This document shows, in pieces, positions 36,368-45,449 of a DNA stretch of 64,000 bases (position 1 is the first letter of the stretch; each line of letters opens with the position of its first letter). Source of the stretch: Cryobacterium lactosi (GTDB taxonomy: Bacteria; Actinomycetota; Actinomycetes; Actinomycetales; Microbacteriaceae). A model generated the notes under the pieces. It was not told the origin of the DNA, did no database searches, and saw only the letters and a program-made list of their open reading frames with translations. The position numbers were made by a program, and so were the translations under genes. Location: assembly GCF_004403945.1 (NCBI RefSeq), contig NZ_SOHM01000036.1, positions 1 to 64,000 of the forward strand. Direction: 5' to 3'.

Positions 36368-37903
36368 TTACAGGCCTTGCGCCAGGCGGTAGTACGCCTG
36401 GTTCCATCGCACCTCGCGGGTGAAGTCCCGCAGGGTGGTGGTCTTATCGATCACGAGAAGCTCGGTTTGAGCGATCTCGGCGAAATCGTGGAACACCTCG
36501 ATGCCGACGGCTGTCGACATGACGGTGTGGTGGGCGGCGCCGGCGGTGAGCCAGGCGGCGGCGGAGGTGGCGAAGTCGGGTGCGGGCTTCCAGACGGCGC
36601 GGCCGACGGGGAGTTTGGGTAGTGCTTCGGAGGGTTCGACGACCTCGACGACGTTGGCGACGAGGCGGAATCGGTCGCGCATATCGCTCATCGCGACGAC
36701 CACGGCCGGGCCGGGGGCGGCGTTGAAGACCAGGCGCACCGGGTCGTCCTTGCCGCCGATGCCCAGCGGGTGGATCTCCAGGGTCGGCTTGGCGGTCGCT
36801 AGTGACGGGCTGACCTCGAGCATGTGGGCGCCGAGGATGAGTTCGGCGCCGGGGGTGAGGTCGTAGGTGTAGTCCTCCATCAGGCTCGCCCCGCCGGGCA
36901 GGCCGGAACCCATCACGTTGGCCACCCGGACCAGGATCGAGGTCTTCCAGTCGCCCTCGGCACCGAAGCCGTAGCCTTGGGCCATCAGGCGTTGCACGGC
37001 CAGGCCGGGCAGTTGCTTGAGCGCACCGAGGTCTTCGAAGTTGGTCGTGAAAGCACTGAAACCGCCGGCTTCGAGGAAGGACTTCAGGCCGAGCTCGATC
37101 GCGGCGCCGTAGCGCAGTGACTCGTGCCGGGCACCGCCGACCTTCAGCTCCGGGGCGACGTCGTAGAGCTCGTCGTATTCGGCCACGAGAGCGTCGATGT
37201 CGGCATCGGTTTGGGCGTGGACGGCGTCGGCGAGTTCGTTGACCGACCAGGTGTTCACCTGCACGCCGAACCGCAGTTCGGCTTCGGTCTTATCGCCCTC
37301 GGTCACGGCCACGTAACGCATGTTGTCGCCGAACCGGGCCAGTTTCATGCTGTTCGATGCCGCCCAACCGGCCGCAGCACGAGTCCACGTGCCGATCGAG
37401 GCGGACACGACGGGGTTGGACACGTGGCCCACAACGGTCTTCCGGGACACGCCCAGGCGGGTCTGGATGTAGCCGAACTCCCGGTCGCCGTGGGCGGCCT
37501 GGTTCAGGTTCATGAAGTCGAAGTCGATCTCAGCCCAGGGCAACTCGACGTTGGCCTGGGTGTGCAGGTGCAGCAACGGCTTCGTCAGCGCGTTGAGGCC
37601 ACCGATCCACATCTTCGCCGGCGAGAACGTGTGCATCCACGCAATCAGGCCGATCACACTGTCATCACTGTTCGCATCCAGCGCGGCCCGACGGATGGAC
37701 TCGGCATCCTTGAGCACCGGCTTCCACACCACTGTTACCGGCACATCACTGGACGCGTTCAACGCGTCGGAGATCGCCTGGGACTGCTCGGCGACCTGAC
37801 GCAGGGTCTCCTCGCCGTAGAGGTTCTGGCTACCGGTGAGGAACCACACCTCGTACGAGTCCAGGGTGGTGGCCAGGGCGGTGGGAGTTGAGACAGCTGA
37901 CAT
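36368..37903 (-). CDS. araA: L-arabinose isomerase
   Basis: A 511-residue enzyme converting L-arabinose to L-ribulose. Family motifs are the N-terminal [17 protein letters not shown], the [11 protein letters not shown] block, the [12 protein letters not shown] active-site region (as GAEGDWK) with the Mn-ligand glutamates and histidines, and the C-terminal HHTVMS motif. Length matches AraA (about 500). It directly follows araD with a 1-nt overlap (TAATG). The presence of araA and araD with an arabinose-type transporter defines a catabolic operon. Confidence 0.96.
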   Translation of the reverse strand: MSAVSTPTALATTLDSYEVWFLTGSQNLYGEETLRQVAEQSQAISDALNASSDVPVTVVWKPVLKDAESIRRAALDANSDDSVIGLIAWMHTFSPAKMWIGGLNALTKPLLHLHTQANVELPWAEIDFDFMNLNQAAHGDREFGYIQTRLGVSRKTVVGHVSNPVVSASIGTWTRAAAGWAASNSMKLARFGDNMRYVAVTEGDKTEAELRFGVQVNTWSVNELADAVHAQTDADIDALVAEYDELYDVAPELKVGGARHESLRYGAAIELGLKSFLEAGGFSAFTTNFEDLGALKQLPGLAVQRLMAQGYGFGAEGDWKTSILVRVANVMGSGLPGGASLMEDYTYDLTPGAELILGAHMLEVSPSLATAKPTLEIHPLGIGGKDDPVRLVFNAAPGPAVVVAMSDMRDRFRLVANVVEVVEPSEALPKLPVGRAVWKPAPDFATSAAAWLTAGAAHHTVMSTAVGIEVFHDFAEIAQTELLVIDKTTTLRDFTREVRWNQAYYRLAQGL

Positions 37904-38613
37904 TACTTGAGTGCTCCTTGCGGTGCTTGTCCGTAGACGTTCTGGTAGCGGTTGAAGAGGGAATCGATCGCGTCCTGCGGGATCGGGATGAGCGGGCCGC
38001 CCTGGCGGGCGAGGTGCACGGTGCGGGCGACGTCTTCGACCATCACGGCGGCCTTGACCGCGTCGCGGGCATCCTTGCCGATGGTGAACGGGCCATGGTT
38101 CTGCATCAACACGGCCCGGGATCGGTGCCCGGTCAACGCCTCGACGATGCCCTGGCCGATGGTGTCATCACCGATGATCGCGAACCGGCCCACCGGGATC
38201 GGACCGCCGAACTCATCGGCCATCGCCGTGATCACACACGGGATCTCCTCACCCCGCGCCGCCCACGCTGTGGCGTAAGTCGAATGCGTGTGCACGACCC
38301 CGCCGACCTCGCTCATGTGCCGGTAGACATACGCGTGCGCGGCAGTATCGCTGGACGGCGACCGGTCCGCGCCGGGGGTCTCCGGGATGACGTTGCCGTC
38401 CAGATCGCACAGGATCATGTTCTCCGGCGCCAGATCCGCGTAATCCACCCCGGACGGCTTGATCACGAACAAGTCAGCACCGGGCACCCGACCAGAGACA
38501 TTACCGCCGGTCCACACGACCAGGCCGTTCGCGGTCAACTCACCGTGCAACCGGGCGATGTCCGCGCGCACTCGCGCGATCGCCACCTCGATCTGCGGGC
38601 CGAAGGTGCTCAC
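37903..38613 (-). CDS. araD: L-ribulose-5-phosphate 4-epimerase
   Basis: A 236-residue class II aldolase-type enzyme turning L-ribulose-5-phosphate into D-xylulose-5-phosphate. Metal-binding motifs are visible: [17 protein letters not shown], and the zinc ligands in [23 protein letters not shown] follows. GTG 38613 overlaps the stop of the preceding 39-codon ORF by 4 nt, so araD translation is probably coupled to that ORF. The kinase that makes its substrate (AraB) is not encoded in this window. Confidence 0.95.
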   Translation of the reverse strand: MSTFGPQIEVAIARVRADIARLHGELTANGLVVWTGGNVSGRVPGADLFVIKPSGVDYADLAPENMILCDLDGNVIPETPGADRSPSSDTAAHAYVYRHMSEVGGVVHTHSTYATAWAARGEEIPCVITAMADEFGGPIPVGRFAIIGDDTIGQGIVEALTGHRSRAVLMQNHGPFTIGKDARDAVKAAVMVEDVARTVHLARQGGPLIPIPQDAIDSLFNRYQNVYGQAPQGALK

Positions 38614-38729
38614 GCGAACACCGGCTCGCTCGTGGCGAAGTCGGCGAGGGTTCCGTGGTCGATTCCGGTGAGGTGTGACTCGTCTGCAGCAGCTGCCGGT
38701 GCAGCGGACTGAGCGGTGGACGTGCTCAC
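38610..38729 (-). CDS. 39-codon ORF at the head of the arabinose operon, possible ribulokinase remnant
   Basis: GTG 38729 has AAGGGAG 8 nt upstream and the ORF ends in a TGA that overlaps the araD start (GTGA), so it is very likely translated. The peptide begins STSTAQSAAPAAAA and contains HLTGIDHGTL. G-I-D-x-G-T is the phosphate-loop motif at the N-terminus of FGGY kinases such as AraB, which usually sits here in actinobacterial ara operons. It may be an internally deleted araB reduced to a few N-terminal codons, or simply a leader peptide. An AraR-type operator lies 58 bp upstream. Confidence 0.5.
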   Translation of the reverse strand: MSTSTAQSAAPAAAADESHLTGIDHGTLADFATSEPVFA

Positions 38730-38786
38730 AGAATCGACTCCCTTGTCTGAAATGGTGCAGGTGATGCGGATGCGCTGAATGCGGTG

Positions 38787-38804
38787 AATGTGAACGGTCA
38801 CATT
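38787..38804. promoter_or_regulatory. AraR (LacI-type) operator upstream of the ara operon
   Basis: AATGTGAACGGTCACATT is an 18-bp palindrome with central CG and one mismatched base pair, the form of LacI-family operators. A second copy of the core (TGTGnACGGTCACA) is at 39953-39966, in front of the LacI gene itself. Confidence 0.7.
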
Positions 38805-38912
38805 GCTGACCTCATGTTAGCCGCATCGGGGAAACATCTGTCAAGTCCGGTTTGTCACTTTTGGGTAACGCCCGGACCAGCAGCCCGAAGGGGGGGTCTC
38901 TGCAGACGTCGG

Positions 38913-39965
38913 TCAGAATGCCGGCGGGCCCGTGGACCCGCGCACTATGAGCTCGGGGATGATGGCGCTGCGTTGTTGGTCGGGGCCGTCGGTGATGTCA
39001 TCCAGCAGCAGGGCCATGCAGCGCCGACCGAGTTCGGCGAAGTCCTGCCGCACCGTGGTCAGCGGCGGCCAGAAGTGTGCCGCTTCGGGAATATCATCGA
39101 ATCCGACCACGCTGACGTCGCCGGGGATGTCGAGTCCAGCGTCTCGGATGGCGTGCATCAGACCCAGGGCCATCTGGTCGTTCGACGAGAAGATCGCGGT
39201 GAAGTCCCGCACCCGCAGCAGCTCGCGACCCGCGTAGTAGCCGAAGTCGGCCGTCCAGTCCCCGAGGATGGGCGCCGTCGTCGGCACGTCCATCGCACCC
39301 ATCTCGTCGAGGAACCCGCGCATGCGCGCCTCGGCCTCGATCCAGTCCTGCGGGCCGGCCAGGTGATAGATGTTGCGGTGCCCGAGATCGATGAGATGCC
39401 GGGTCGCGGCCCGGGCGCCGGCGATCTGGTCGAAGGAGAGGCCGTGTTCGTTCAGGCTCCCGGTGGACTGCAGGGTCACATAGGGCACGGCGACGGAGAG
39501 CTGCTCGAGCACGTCGAAGACCCGCATCTGCGGGGCGATCACGACGATGCCCTCCACCGACTGCAGCATCAGGTGGTCCAGTGCGGCCTCGATGGTCGCC
39601 GGGTCCGCCGAGGTCAGATTGGCCGTGTTGACGTAGTAGCCGGCCTCGCGGGCCGCGTCCTGGATGGCCGCAATGCTGCTGGCGGGCCCGTACTGCGAGC
39701 TCGAAGCGGAGAGCACACCAATCGTGCGGGAGGTCCCGCGGGACAACGCACGGGCCGCACGGTTGGGCCGGTACTGAAGGTCGTCCATCACCTGCTGTAC
39801 GCGCGCCTTGGTGGAATCGCGGATGCTCGGATGGTTGTTGAGCACGCGGGAGACCGTCTGATGTGAAACACCGGCAAGGCGCGCGACATCCCGGATGCTG
39901 GGTGCGCGACTCTTGGGCAGATCAGCTGGCACGGGAGGAGGCCTCGTTCGAATGTGCACGGTCAC
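38913..39965 (-). CDS. LacI-family regulator of the arabinose operon (AraR-like)
   Basis: A LacI repressor of about 350 residues: HTH SIRDVARLAGVSHQTVSRVLNNHPSI near the N-terminus, hinge RPNRAARALSRG, then a sugar-binding domain with ATRHLIDLGHRNIYHLAGP, FSSNDQMALGLMHAI and VVGFDDIPEAAHF. It lies upstream of the ara operon in the same direction, and the same operator core occurs before both. Several GTG starts are possible (39965, 39959, 39932); 39965 is used since GGAGG lies 11 nt before it. The overlapping operator at 39953-39966 suggests autoregulation. Confidence 0.85.
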   Translation of the reverse strand: MTVHIRTRPPPVPADLPKSRAPSIRDVARLAGVSHQTVSRVLNNHPSIRDSTKARVQQVMDDLQYRPNRAARALSRGTSRTIGVLSASSSQYGPASSIAAIQDAAREAGYYVNTANLTSADPATIEAALDHLMLQSVEGIVVIAPQMRVFDVLEQLSVAVPYVTLQSTGSLNEHGLSFDQIAGARAATRHLIDLGHRNIYHLAGPQDWIEAEARMRGFLDEMGAMDVPTTAPILGDWTADFGYYAGRELLRVRDFTAIFSSNDQMALGLMHAIRDAGLDIPGDVSVVGFDDIPEAAHFWPPLTTVRQDFAELGRRCMALLLDDITDGPDQQRSAIIPELIVRGSTGPPAF

Positions 39966-39966
39966 A
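39953..39966. promoter_or_regulatory. LacI-type operator overlapping the AraR-like start
   Basis: TGTGCACGGTCACA matches the ara-operon operator core at 13 of 14 bases. Confidence 0.6.
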
Positions 39967-40018
39967 AATGTGGACGCCTCCCAATTATGCACGGGACTGA
40001 CCCGGTGAGAATGCAGAA

Positions 40019-40062
40019 TGTGACGGTCACATGTCCCGGTCCGGGCATATGTGACAGTCACA
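40019..40062. promoter_or_regulatory. Pair of TGTGACnGTCACA palindromes
   Basis: Perfect 13-bp palindromes at 40019-40031 (centre G) and 40050-40062 (centre A), starts 31 bp apart, lie between the two LacI genes. They share half-sites with the ara operators but have an odd-length centre, so a different binder or a relaxed mode of the same one is possible. Confidence 0.5.
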
Positions 40063-40090
40063 TGGCCGGACGGCGGCGTACAGTGCGAGT

Positions 40091-41107
40091 TCAGGCGCTG
40101 GCGCGCACCACCAGATCGGTGGGCAGCACGATGGCGGCGGGCCGTTCGCCGTCGATGACCCGCAACAGCAGACGCACCATTTCCTCGCTGATCCGTTCGA
40201 AGGGCTGGTGCATCGTGGTCAGTGCCGGGGTGGTCTGGGTCGCTACCGGGGCGTCGTCGAACCCGCCGACGGCCACATCCTCCGGCACGCGGCGGCCGGC
40301 GGCCAGCAGAACGTCGATGGCACCGGCGGCCATCACGTCGTTCGCCGCGAACACGGCGTCCAGGTCGGGGTGGCGTTCGAGAAGCTCGGTCATGGCCTGC
40401 GCCCCGCTGGCCCGGCTGTAGTCGCCCCTGGCCACATAGCTCGGATCGAATGTCGCACCGAGCTCGTCGGCATATGCCTCGAACCGACGCATGCCTCCAG
40501 AGGTATCTTCAGGGCCGGCGATCGTCGCGACACGGTCACGGCCGAGTCCCCGCAGGTACCGCACCATCTCCCTGGCACCGTCGTAGTCGTCGGCGGCGAC
40601 GTAGCCCATCTTCTTCTCGAAGCCCAACGGCACCCCGCAGGCTATGGCCGGCACGTTGGCGGCGATGATCTCGGAGATCAGGCCGCGCCGGCCGCTGTGC
40701 GAGGAGACGAGCAGCACCCCGTCGACGTGACCGGCGGTGATGAACTCGGTGGCCCGGCGCTGTTCATCCTCGTCGCCCGCCATGATCAGCACGAGCGAGA
40801 TATCGTGCGCGGACAACGCCTTCGACGCGCCGCGCATAAGGACGGCGAAGTTCGGGTCTTCGAAGAGGCGGTCGTGCGACTCGGTGAGCAGGAAGGCGAC
40901 CGAGTTGGCCCGGCTGGTGGCGAGACTGCGGGCGTGCGGGTTGACTCTATAGCCGGTCTTCTTGATCGCGCCGTTGACCGCGGCCAGGGAATCAGGGCTC
41001 ACCCAGTGGCCGCCGTTGAGCACTCGCGACACGGTGCCCCTGGATACGCCGGCGGCTGCGGCCACGTCATCGATGGTCGGCCGGCGCTTCGCGGGGGGCG
41101 GGGTCAC
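40091..41107 (-). CDS. Second LacI-family regulator
   Basis: A 338-residue repressor: HTH TIDDVAAAAGVSRGTVSRVLNGG, hinge VNPHARSLATSRANS, sugar domain with VLLVSSHSGRRG, VAADDYDGAREMVRYL, FAANDVMAAGAIDVL and VAVGGFDDAPVA. The start GTG 41107 is supported by TAGGAT six bases upstream (leaderless arrangement). A truncated beta-galactosidase gene begins 14 bp away in divergent orientation, so this protein may once have controlled galactoside use. It is followed on the same strand by the AraR-like gene. Confidence 0.86.
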   Translation of the reverse strand: MTPPPAKRRPTIDDVAAAAGVSRGTVSRVLNGGHWVSPDSLAAVNGAIKKTGYRVNPHARSLATSRANSVAFLLTESHDRLFEDPNFAVLMRGASKALSAHDISLVLIMAGDEDEQRRATEFITAGHVDGVLLVSSHSGRRGLISEIIAANVPAIACGVPLGFEKKMGYVAADDYDGAREMVRYLRGLGRDRVATIAGPEDTSGGMRRFEAYADELGATFDPSYVARGDYSRASGAQAMTELLERHPDLDAVFAANDVMAAGAIDVLLAAGRRVPEDVAVGGFDDAPVATQTTPALTTMHQPFERISEEMVRLLLRVIDGERPAAIVLPTDLVVRASA

Positions 41108-41120
41108 GTGTGAATCCTAG

Positions 41121-41360
41121 CTTCCGTCCCTGCTGCTCGATGTGCTCAACACCGCCGGCATCGAGGCGGCCCGCGGCCTCACCGGCGTCGAGACCATCAC
41201 CCGGTCCACCGACACCGACGATTTCCTGTTCCTGATCAACCACACGGATGCCGACCAGACCTGGCCGGCCACCGGAACCGAGTTGCTCACGGGCGGCACG
41301 GTCACCGGCACCGTGCTGGTGCCGGCCGGACTCACCCGGGTGGTGCACACCATCCGCTAG
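41121..41360 (+). pseudogene. C-terminal remnant of a GH42 beta-galactosidase
   Basis: About 79 in-frame codons match the C-terminal beta-domain of GH42 beta-galactosidases: LLLDVLNTAGIEA, FLFLINHTDAD, ELLTGGTVTG and VLVPAGLTRVV. The frame is closed upstream by TAG at 41118, immediately beside the second LacI gene, so the roughly 600 N-terminal codons with the catalytic barrel are gone. A GTG at 41142 could start a short peptide, but there is no ribosome site. Confidence 0.75.
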
Positions 41361-41511
41361 CCGCGCCCCGGCCCACGCTGGTCTCCGGCCGATCCCGAAC
41401 TGGGGGTGCCGCGCGGCCAGCAGATCTTCCTGAGCCCTATTCAGCTATTGCCCTCGGGCGTTTACTGTCTGGGCCGCCCTTCCCGAAAGGGGCGGCCAAG
41501 GGGCGACAGCC
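41361..41511 (+). promoter_or_regulatory. Promoter/leader of the secreted coiled-coil protein gene
   Basis: A TACTGT -10-like box lies at 41463-41468, followed by a hairpin with GGCCGCCC/GGGCGGCC arms (about 41471-41497) before the start codon. No gene is seen. Confidence 0.35.
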
Positions 41512-42711
41512 ATGAGGTCATCGAGACCAGCCAGAACCGCGCGCTCCACCGGCCGAGATACCCGCCCGCTGCAGGGACTCACAGTCTTCGCCGCCGCCCT
41601 CCTGGTGCTGGGGGCGTCCGTCCTGGTCGGTGTGCCCGGCGAGGCCGCAGCGCTCGGTGCCGAGCGGTTCGTGTCGAGCGCACCCGTCTCGCCAGGGCAA
41701 CCTGTCTCGGCAGTAGCGGCCGTCGCGGTGTCACGGCCCGGCCCGGCAGCCGGACCGTCGTCGACCGGGTCGTCGGCCGCGCGCGCCGCGCTGCCGCCGG
41801 CACCCGAACAGGCCCGAGCGCCCTACCTCGCCGCCGTCGCCGCCTTCACGGCCCAGCGACGGGCGGAGACCCTGTCGATCGGACGCGCCACGGCGGGGCT
41901 CGACTCCGCCGGTCTCGTCCTGGCCGACAGTGCCGGGCGGGTGCTCGACGAGACGTCGCGCACCGCACTGGCCGACGGCATCCGCGCCCTCGAAGCGGTC
42001 GTCGCCCGGGCCGGCACGACCGTCGACCAGGCGAACCAGCTGGTCGACTCCCACCGTTCGAGCGGGAGCTACTTCGCGGCGTCCGCCGAGTTCGTGCAGG
42101 CCACCGACCGGCTGCGCGACAGCAGCGGAGACGCGCTGGACCTGCTCACCGACGACGTCACGGCCGCGGCCCAAACGGTGACGGATGCCGTCGCCGCGTG
42201 GCAGGCGGAGCAGGACCGGTTGGCCGCCGAGGAGGCCGCCAGGCAGGCGGCCGCCGAAGCCGCACGCCTCGCCGCTGAGGCCGCGGCCGCCGCCGCAAAC
42301 GCGGCCGGACCCCGCTCGGCGAACGGCGGCTCGTCCGGTGGCACCTCGGGCAGCGCCGGGACCATACCGGCACCGGCATCCGCGACTTTCGACAAGTACG
42401 TGTGGACGAACGGGTTCCAGAGCGAGATCGACTCCTGCAACGGAGCCGTCGACGTCACCGGGAACTACGGCGTGGCCGTGATCGCCGAGCACTGGTCCTG
42501 CGGTGGATCCTGGTTCCCGGGCAGCGGCAGCGTGATCACCCTCAGCGGAGTGCGGTCGGGCACCTACCGGGTGGGCGGCGTCGCGGCCGTGCTCAATGCG
42601 AACACCCAGGGCACCCAGGACGTGCCGCGCGGCTACGACCTGCTGTACCAGACCTGCATCAACGGCTCGAATTCCACCATGTCGTTCACCGTGCTGACCC
42701 GGGTGGGCTAG
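41512..42711 (+). CDS. Secreted coiled-coil protein with Cys-rich C-terminal domain
   Basis: A 399-residue protein: basic N-terminus, signal helix about residues 22-47, then a long Ala-rich helical region (about 95-270) with a strong coiled-coil segment of repeated AEEAARQAAAEAARLAAEA type, a Gly/Ser linker, and a compact C-terminal domain of about 110 residues. That domain begins FDKYVWTNGFQSEIDSC and has Cys residues in DSCNG, WSCGG and QTCING, suggesting disulfides. A similar C-terminal domain is attached to varied secreted Microbacteriaceae proteins; its function is unknown. It converges on metB with only 3 bp between stop codons. Confidence 0.8.
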   Translation: MRSSRPARTARSTGRDTRPLQGLTVFAAALLVLGASVLVGVPGEAAALGAERFVSSAPVSPGQPVSAVAAVAVSRPGPAAGPSSTGSSAARAALPPAPEQARAPYLAAVAAFTAQRRAETLSIGRATAGLDSAGLVLADSAGRVLDETSRTALADGIRALEAVVARAGTTVDQANQLVDSHRSSGSYFAASAEFVQATDRLRDSSGDALDLLTDDVTAAAQTVTDAVAAWQAEQDRLAAEEAARQAAAEAARLAAEAAAAAANAAGPRSANGGSSGGTSGSAGTIPAPASATFDKYVWTNGFQSEIDSCNGAVDVTGNYGVAVIAEHWSCGGSWFPGSGSVITLSGVRSGTYRVGGVAAVLNANTQGTQDVPRGYDLLYQTCINGSNSTMSFTVLTRVG

Positions 42712-42714
42712 TCC

Positions 42715-43875
42715 CTAGCTGGCGGGCAGCGCCTGGGCGAGGTCGGCGAGCAGGTCGTCGATGTCTTCGATGCCCACCGAGAGGCGCACGATGTTGGTGG
42801 CCACCTCGAGCTCGGTGCCGCGCACGGAGGCGTGGGTCATTTCCGACGGGTAGTTCACCAACGACTCGACGCCACCGAGCGATTCGGCCAGCTGGAACAG
42901 CTCCGTGGATTCGGCGAAGAGCCGTGCCGCGCTCTCGCCGCCTGTGAACGCCAGGGACAGCATGCCGCCGAAGGCGCTCATCTGCGCCTTGGCGAGATCG
43001 TGGCCGGGGTGGCTTTCCAGTCCCGGGTAGTAGACCTTCTCGATGGCCGGGTGCGTTTCGAGGTACTGGGCGATGGTGAGGGCGTTGCTGCTGTGACGCT
43101 CCATCCGCACCGCGAGGGTTTTGATGCCGCGCACGGTGAGCCAGGCGTCCAGCGGGGCCGAGACGGGTCCGGCCGCGAACTGGATGAACTTCGTCTTCTC
43201 GGCGAGTTCGTCATCGTTGATGACCAGGCCGCCGCCGAGCACATCGGAGTGACCGCCCAGGTACTTGGTGGTCGAGTGCACAACCACGTCGGCACCGAAC
43301 GCGAGGGGCTGCTGCAGGGCGGGTGAGGCGAAGGTGTTGTCCACGACCACGAGAACGCCGTGCCGGTGGCCGACCTCGACCAGGCCGGCGATGTCGCTGA
43401 TCTTCATCAGCGGGTTGCTCGGCGTCTCCACCCAGAGGATCTTGGTCTCGCCGGGGATGATGGCGGCTTCGACGGCGGCCAGGTCGCTCATCTCCACGGT
43501 GGTGTTGCGCACGCCCCAGGCGCCGTGCACCCGGTTGATCAGCCGGTGCGTTCCGCCGTAGACGTCGTTGCCGAGCACCACGTGGTCACCCGGCACGAGC
43601 ACGGCACGCAGCAGGCTGTCTTCGGCGGCGAGGCCGCTGGCGAACGAGAGGCCGTGCTTGCCGCCCTCGAGTGCGGCGAGCATGGTCTCCAGCGACGTGC
43701 GGGTGGGGTTGCCACCGCGGCTGTACTCGTAGCCGCCACGGAGAACGCCGATGCTCTCCTGCACGTAGGTGGAGGTCTGGTAGATCGGCGGGATGACCGC
43801 GCCCGTGCTGGGGTCGAATTCCTGCCCGGCGTGGATGGCGATGGTGCTGAACTTCTGCTTGTCTGACTGGCTCAT
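42715..43875 (-). CDS. metB: Cystathionine gamma-synthase (or gamma-lyase)
   Basis: A 386-residue PLP enzyme of the Cys/Met metabolism family. The PLP lysine is in HSTTKYLGGHSDVLGG; SRGGNPTR near the N-terminus and VYYPGLESHPGH are conserved. MetB joins O-acyl-homoserine with cysteine; the gamma-lyase runs the reverse-transsulfuration step to cysteine, and the two cannot be told apart by motif. Pairing with cbs 62 bp upstream favours a reverse transsulfuration (methionine to cysteine) role for the pair. Confidence 0.9.
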   Translation of the reverse strand: MSQSDKQKFSTIAIHAGQEFDPSTGAVIPPIYQTSTYVQESIGVLRGGYEYSRGGNPTRTSLETMLAALEGGKHGLSFASGLAAEDSLLRAVLVPGDHVVLGNDVYGGTHRLINRVHGAWGVRNTTVEMSDLAAVEAAIIPGETKILWVETPSNPLMKISDIAGLVEVGHRHGVLVVVDNTFASPALQQPLAFGADVVVHSTTKYLGGHSDVLGGGLVINDDELAEKTKFIQFAAGPVSAPLDAWLTVRGIKTLAVRMERHSSNALTIAQYLETHPAIEKVYYPGLESHPGHDLAKAQMSAFGGMLSLAFTGGESAARLFAESTELFQLAESLGGVESLVNYPSEMTHASVRGTELEVATNIVRLSVGIEDIDDLLADLAQALPAS

Positions 43876-43937
43876 GATGGGGTCTCTTTCACAAAATTCG
43901 GGATGTTGCGGGCCTGGCGCAGCTGCGCGGGCGGGAA

Positions 43938-45302
43938 TCAGACGCTCAGGTAGGTGAGCAGGTCGTGCCGGGTGATCACGCCGAGCGGTTTGCCGCCGTC
44001 GGTGACCAGCAGGGCGTCGTGCTCGGCGAAGGCGGCGCGCGCCGCGCCGACGGGTTCGTTCACGCCGATCAGCGGCAGGGCGTCGCCCACGATCGAGCCG
44101 ACCTTGTCGGTGAGCTTGGTCTCTCCGGAGAACACCCGGCCCATCAGGCTGCGTTCGTCGAGTGCGCCGACGACCTCGCCCATCACCACGGGCGGTTTGG
44201 CCGCGAGCACGAGCAGCTGCGACACGTTCGCCGAGGTCATCGTCTCGATGGCGTCACGCACGGTGTCGTTCGGGTGCACGTAGACGAAGGCCGGCAGCGT
44301 GCCGGTCTTCGACTGCAGCAGGTCGGCGACCGTGTGGCCGGCGGGGGCGTTGGAGAAGCCGTAGCTGCGCATCCAGCCGTCGTTGAAGATCTTGCCCAGG
44401 TAGCCGCGGCCACCGTCGGGCAGCAGCACGACGACGACGGCGTCGGCGGGGAGGTCCTTCGCCGCGCGGAGCGCCGCGACGACCGCCATGCCGCTGGAGC
44501 CGCCGACCAGGATGCCCTCTTCGAGGGCGAGCCGGCGGGTCATGGCGAAAGAGTCGGCGTCGGAGACCGCGATGATCTCGTGCGGAACGGCCGGGTCGTA
44601 TGCGCCCGGCCAGAAGTCCTCGCCGACACCCTCGACCAGGTAGGGCCTGCCCGTGCCGCCGGAGTAGACCGATCCTTCGGGGTCGGCGCCGATGATGCGC
44701 ACGGCGTCGTTCGAGACCTCGCGCAGGTAGCGACCGGTTCCGGTGATGGTGCCGCCGGTGCCGACGCCGGCGACGAAGTGGGTGACGGTTCCGTCGGTGT
44801 CTCGCCAGATCTCCGGTCCGGTGGACTCGTAGTGGCTGAGCGGCCCGTTCGGGTTGGAGTACTGGTTGGGCTTGAAGGCGCCGGGGATCTCCCGGGCCAG
44901 CCGGTCGGAGACGCTGTAGTAGGACTCGGGGTCGTCGGGCGCCACGGATGTCGGCGTCACGACGATCTCGGCGCCGTACGCGGTGAGCACATTGCGCTTG
45001 TCCTCGCCGACCTTGTCCGGCAGGACGAAGACGCACTTGTAGCCGCGCTGCTGCGCCACCAGGGCCAGGCCCACGCCGGTGTTGCCGGAGGTGGGTTCCA
45101 CGATGGTGCCGCCGGGCTTGAGGTGCCCGTCACGTTCGGCCGCGTCGATGATGCGGGTGGCGATGCGGTCCTTCGCGGACCCGCCGGGGTTCAGGTATTC
45201 GAGTTTGACGAGCACGGTGGCGGAGATGCCCGTCGTGACCTTGTGCAGCTTGACCAGGGGCGTGTTGCCGATGAGGTCGAGGATGGTGTCGGCGATTTTC
45301 AT
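43938..45302 (-). CDS. cbs: Cystathionine beta-synthase
   Basis: A 454-residue PLP enzyme: catalytic domain at 1-320 (PLP lysine in GGSAKDRIATR; PTSGNTGVGLALVA; GTGGTITGTGRYL) plus two CBS domains at about 335-454, which separates it from cysteine synthase. It condenses serine and homocysteine to cystathionine. AAGGATC precedes the ATG. A 99-nt leader preceded by a leaderless poly-cysteine ORF lies upstream, suggesting control by cysteine supply. Confidence 0.93.
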   Translation of the reverse strand: MKIADTILDLIGNTPLVKLHKVTTGISATVLVKLEYLNPGGSAKDRIATRIIDAAERDGHLKPGGTIVEPTSGNTGVGLALVAQQRGYKCVFVLPDKVGEDKRNVLTAYGAEIVVTPTSVAPDDPESYYSVSDRLAREIPGAFKPNQYSNPNGPLSHYESTGPEIWRDTDGTVTHFVAGVGTGGTITGTGRYLREVSNDAVRIIGADPEGSVYSGGTGRPYLVEGVGEDFWPGAYDPAVPHEIIAVSDADSFAMTRRLALEEGILVGGSSGMAVVAALRAAKDLPADAVVVVLLPDGGRGYLGKIFNDGWMRSYGFSNAPAGHTVADLLQSKTGTLPAFVYVHPNDTVRDAIETMTSANVSQLLVLAAKPPVVMGEVVGALDERSLMGRVFSGETKLTDKVGSIVGDALPLIGVNEPVGAARAAFAEHDALLVTDGGKPLGVITRHDLLTYLSV

Positions 45303-45401
45303 GAAGGATCCTTCGTCTGGGAGACGTGGTGCAGCGCGTGCGGGCGTGGGCGCGGCCGCGGGTGGGCGGTCCTGGAACCGAAAGTGAGGTGCGTGGGTCG
45401 G
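45303..45401 (-). promoter_or_regulatory. cbs leader downstream of the poly-Cys ORF
   Basis: A 99-nt GC-rich stretch between the leader peptide stop and cbs. If ribosomes stall on the cysteine codons, folding of this segment could expose or hide the cbs ribosome site. The detailed fold was not computed. Confidence 0.45.
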
Positions 45402-45443
45402 CTAGAGACAGCAGCGACAGGGACACGACGTCAGGATGATCAC
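45402..45443 (-). CDS. Leaderless poly-cysteine leader peptide of cbs-metB
   Basis: A 13-codon ORF, GTG start to TAG, encoding MIILTSCPCRCCL: four cysteine codons in seven. TAGAGT lies exactly 6 nt before the GTG, so the mRNA should begin at the start codon. Leaderless poly-cysteine ORFs upstream of cysteine genes act as cysteine-responsive attenuators in mycobacteria. The position upstream of transsulfuration genes makes the same role likely here. Confidence 0.72.
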   Translation of the reverse strand: MIILTSCPCRCCL

Positions 45444-45449
45444 ACCCTC

